A stretch of 6,019 nucleotides of DNA. Source: Rhodoferax sp. (lineage in GTDB: Bacteria > Pseudomonadota > Gammaproteobacteria > Burkholderiales > Burkholderiaceae_C). The notes under the pieces were generated by a model. That model did no database searches. It was not told the DNA's origin and was given only the letters and a program-made list of their open reading frames with translations. Positions 5,167-6,019 of this stretch are shown in pieces. The stretch is taken from assembly GCA_029865675.1 (NCBI GenBank), contig JARXAU010000126.1, positions 1 to 6,019 on the forward strand, read 5' to 3'. Position numbers and translations under genes: made by a program. How positions within the stretch are numbered: the first letter of the stretch is position 1; every line of letters begins with the position of its first letter.

Positions 5167-6019
5167 AGCGGCGCAGCCTGGTGCAGCAGGGCGCGCTGGT
5201 GCTCACACTGGGCCTGCTGCAGCGCAGTGCCCTGGCAGGCCAAAACGCCACCATCCTGACCGTGCGCGTCTGGCCAGCGCCCGAGTATTCGCGCGTCACC
5301 ATAGAGTCCGACGCGGCCCTGAGCGCCACCCAAACGCAAGTGGGCAGCCCGCCGCGCCTGGCGATGGACATTGCCGGGGTGACGCTCAACCCGGCGCTCA
5401 AAGAGCTGGTGGCCAAGGTCAAGGCCGACGACCCCAATATCGACCGCATTCGCGTGGGCCAGTATTCGGCCGACGTGGTGCGCCTGGTAATTGACCTCAA
5501 ACAAGGCGTGCGCCCGCAAATGTTCACGCTGTCGCCAGTCGCTGCCTACCAGCACCGCCTGGTGCTGGACCTCTACCCGCTGCGCAGCCTTGACCCGCTG
5601 GACGCGCTGGTGGCGCAAATCGCGCAAGCCAAGCCCGCGCCTGCCGCCTCGGCACCGGCAGCCAGCGACCCGCTGGGCGAGCTGATGGCGCAGCGCCTGG
5701 GTCAATCAGCGCAGTCTGCGGCACCCGCAAATAGCACCACCATTACCGGCACCACCATTACCGGCGCCCCCATCACCGGAGCCCCCAGCGCGAGCAGCAC
5801 CGCCACAGCCACCGCTTCCCCAGCGCCGCCTTTGCGCGCTGGCAGCCCCGGCGCCAACCTGACGCAAGGCCCGTCTTACCTGGCCACCGACCGCCTCATC
5901 ATCGTCGCCCTGGACCCTGGCCACGCCGGCGAAGACCCCGGCGCCATAGGCCCGGGCGGCACGCATGAAAAAAACGTGGTTCTCAAGTTGGCCTATATGC
6001 AGCGCGACCGCAACAACGC
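5163..6019 (+). CDS. amiC: N-acetylmuramoyl-L-alanine amidase with AMIN domain (gene cut by window end)
   Basis: This is a periplasmic zinc amidase that cleaves septal peptidoglycan during cell separation. The window holds 285 codons. The N-terminus MKRRSLVQQG with a hydrophobic core and ALA|GQ cleavage resembles a Tat signal (RR then LV), as in E. coli AmiC. Residues about 28-138 form an AMIN domain that targets the septum (ILTVRVWPAPEYSRVTIESD, RIRVGQYSADVVRLVIDL, HRLVLDLYPL). A long Ala/Pro/Thr-rich linker (about 155-235) contains the 15-nt tandem repeat described separately. The Amidase_3 domain begins at IIVALDPGHAGEDPGA (246-261), with zinc ligands H254 and E269 visible; the remaining ligands lie outside. 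The motif has GHAG where GHGG is usual. ATG 5163 overlaps the tsaE stop (ATGA), indicating translational coupling. By position it corresponds to E. coli amiB, by signal type to amiC; the symbol is therefore tentative. Confidence 0.93.
   Translation, partial: MKRRSLVQQGALVLTLGLLQRSALAGQNATILTVRVWPAPEYSRVTIESDAALSATQTQVGSPPRLAMDIAGVTLNPALKELVAKVKADDPNIDRIRVGQYSADVVRLVIDLKQGVRPQMFTLSPVAAYQHRLVLDLYPLRSLDPLDALVAQIAQAKPAPAASAPAASDPLGELMAQRLGQSAQSAAPANSTTITGTTITGAPITGAPSASSTATATASPAPPLRAGSPGANLTQGPSYLATDRLIIVALDPGHAGEDPGAIGPGGTHEKNVVLKLAYMQRDRNN
5736..5786 (+). repeat. 15-nt in-frame tandem repeat in the amidase linker
   Basis: Three units of ACCACCATTACCGGC type (5736-5750, 5751-5765, 5766-5780) are followed by a partial fourth (5781-5786). 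They encode TTITG, TTITG, APITG, AP at residues 192-208 of the amidase. The first two units are identical at DNA level, pointing to recent duplication by slippage. The repeats lie in the flexible linker between the AMIN and catalytic domains, where length changes should be tolerated. Confidence 0.8.

Noticed and set aside
4929..5705. Minus-strand open frame of 258 codons over tsaE and the amidase
   Set aside because: It overlaps two well-identified plus-strand genes and the translation has no recognisable features.
5706..5966. Minus-strand Gly/Ala-rich frame (86 codons, GNGGAGNGGA repeats)
   Set aside because: The apparent repeat is the reverse complement of the TTITG linker repeat in the amidase gene, which continues in frame into a clear Amidase_3 domain.

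Overview
This window looks like chromosomal DNA from a betaproteobacterium of the order Burkholderiales, most likely the family Comamonadaceae (Rhodoferax/Acidovorax-like). That is an inference from high-GC codon use, an orphan Bug-family (TctC-type) periplasmic binding protein, and the protein sequences themselves; no rRNA or other taxonomic marker is present. The window is densely coding. It holds seven genes, two of them cut by the window edges, and no intergenic gap exceeds about 135 bases. I see no mobile element, CRISPR array, tRNA or rRNA. || Left part (1-1435, minus strand): the N-terminal third of the site-specific recombinase XerD lies downstream of, and 62 bp from, a tripartite-tricarboxylate (Bug) solute-binding protein. 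The binding protein probably starts at a TTG codon with a strong Shine-Dalgarno sequence. Its membrane partners TctA and TctB are not in the window. A 133-bp divergent spacer follows, containing a striking 29-nt near-perfect inverted repeat. It separates this pair from a plus-strand AEC-family (auxin efflux carrier type) permease. || Middle (2490-3541): a short intergenic region with a plausible -10 box and two dyad-symmetric sites precedes a secreted outer-membrane beta-barrel protein of unknown function. It has a signal peptide, a Pro/Ala linker and a C-terminal Phe. Its stop codon overlaps that of the converging queG gene. || Right part (3538-6019): queG (epoxyqueuosine reductase, last step of queuosine tRNA modification; minus strand) is divergent from tsaE (ATPase of t6A tRNA modification), with the two 5' ends overlapping by about 12 nt. 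tsaE is translationally coupled through ATGA to an N-acetylmuramoyl-L-alanine amidase with an AMIN domain, which runs off the window. This is a compacted version of the E. coli order queG / nnr-tsaE-amiB-mutL-miaA-hfq, with nnr absent; mutL may follow outside the window. || I found no clear new multi-gene system. The least understood item is the outer-membrane beta-barrel protein with its palindromic promoter region. The other points of interest are start-codon choices, overlapping gene ends and inverted repeats.
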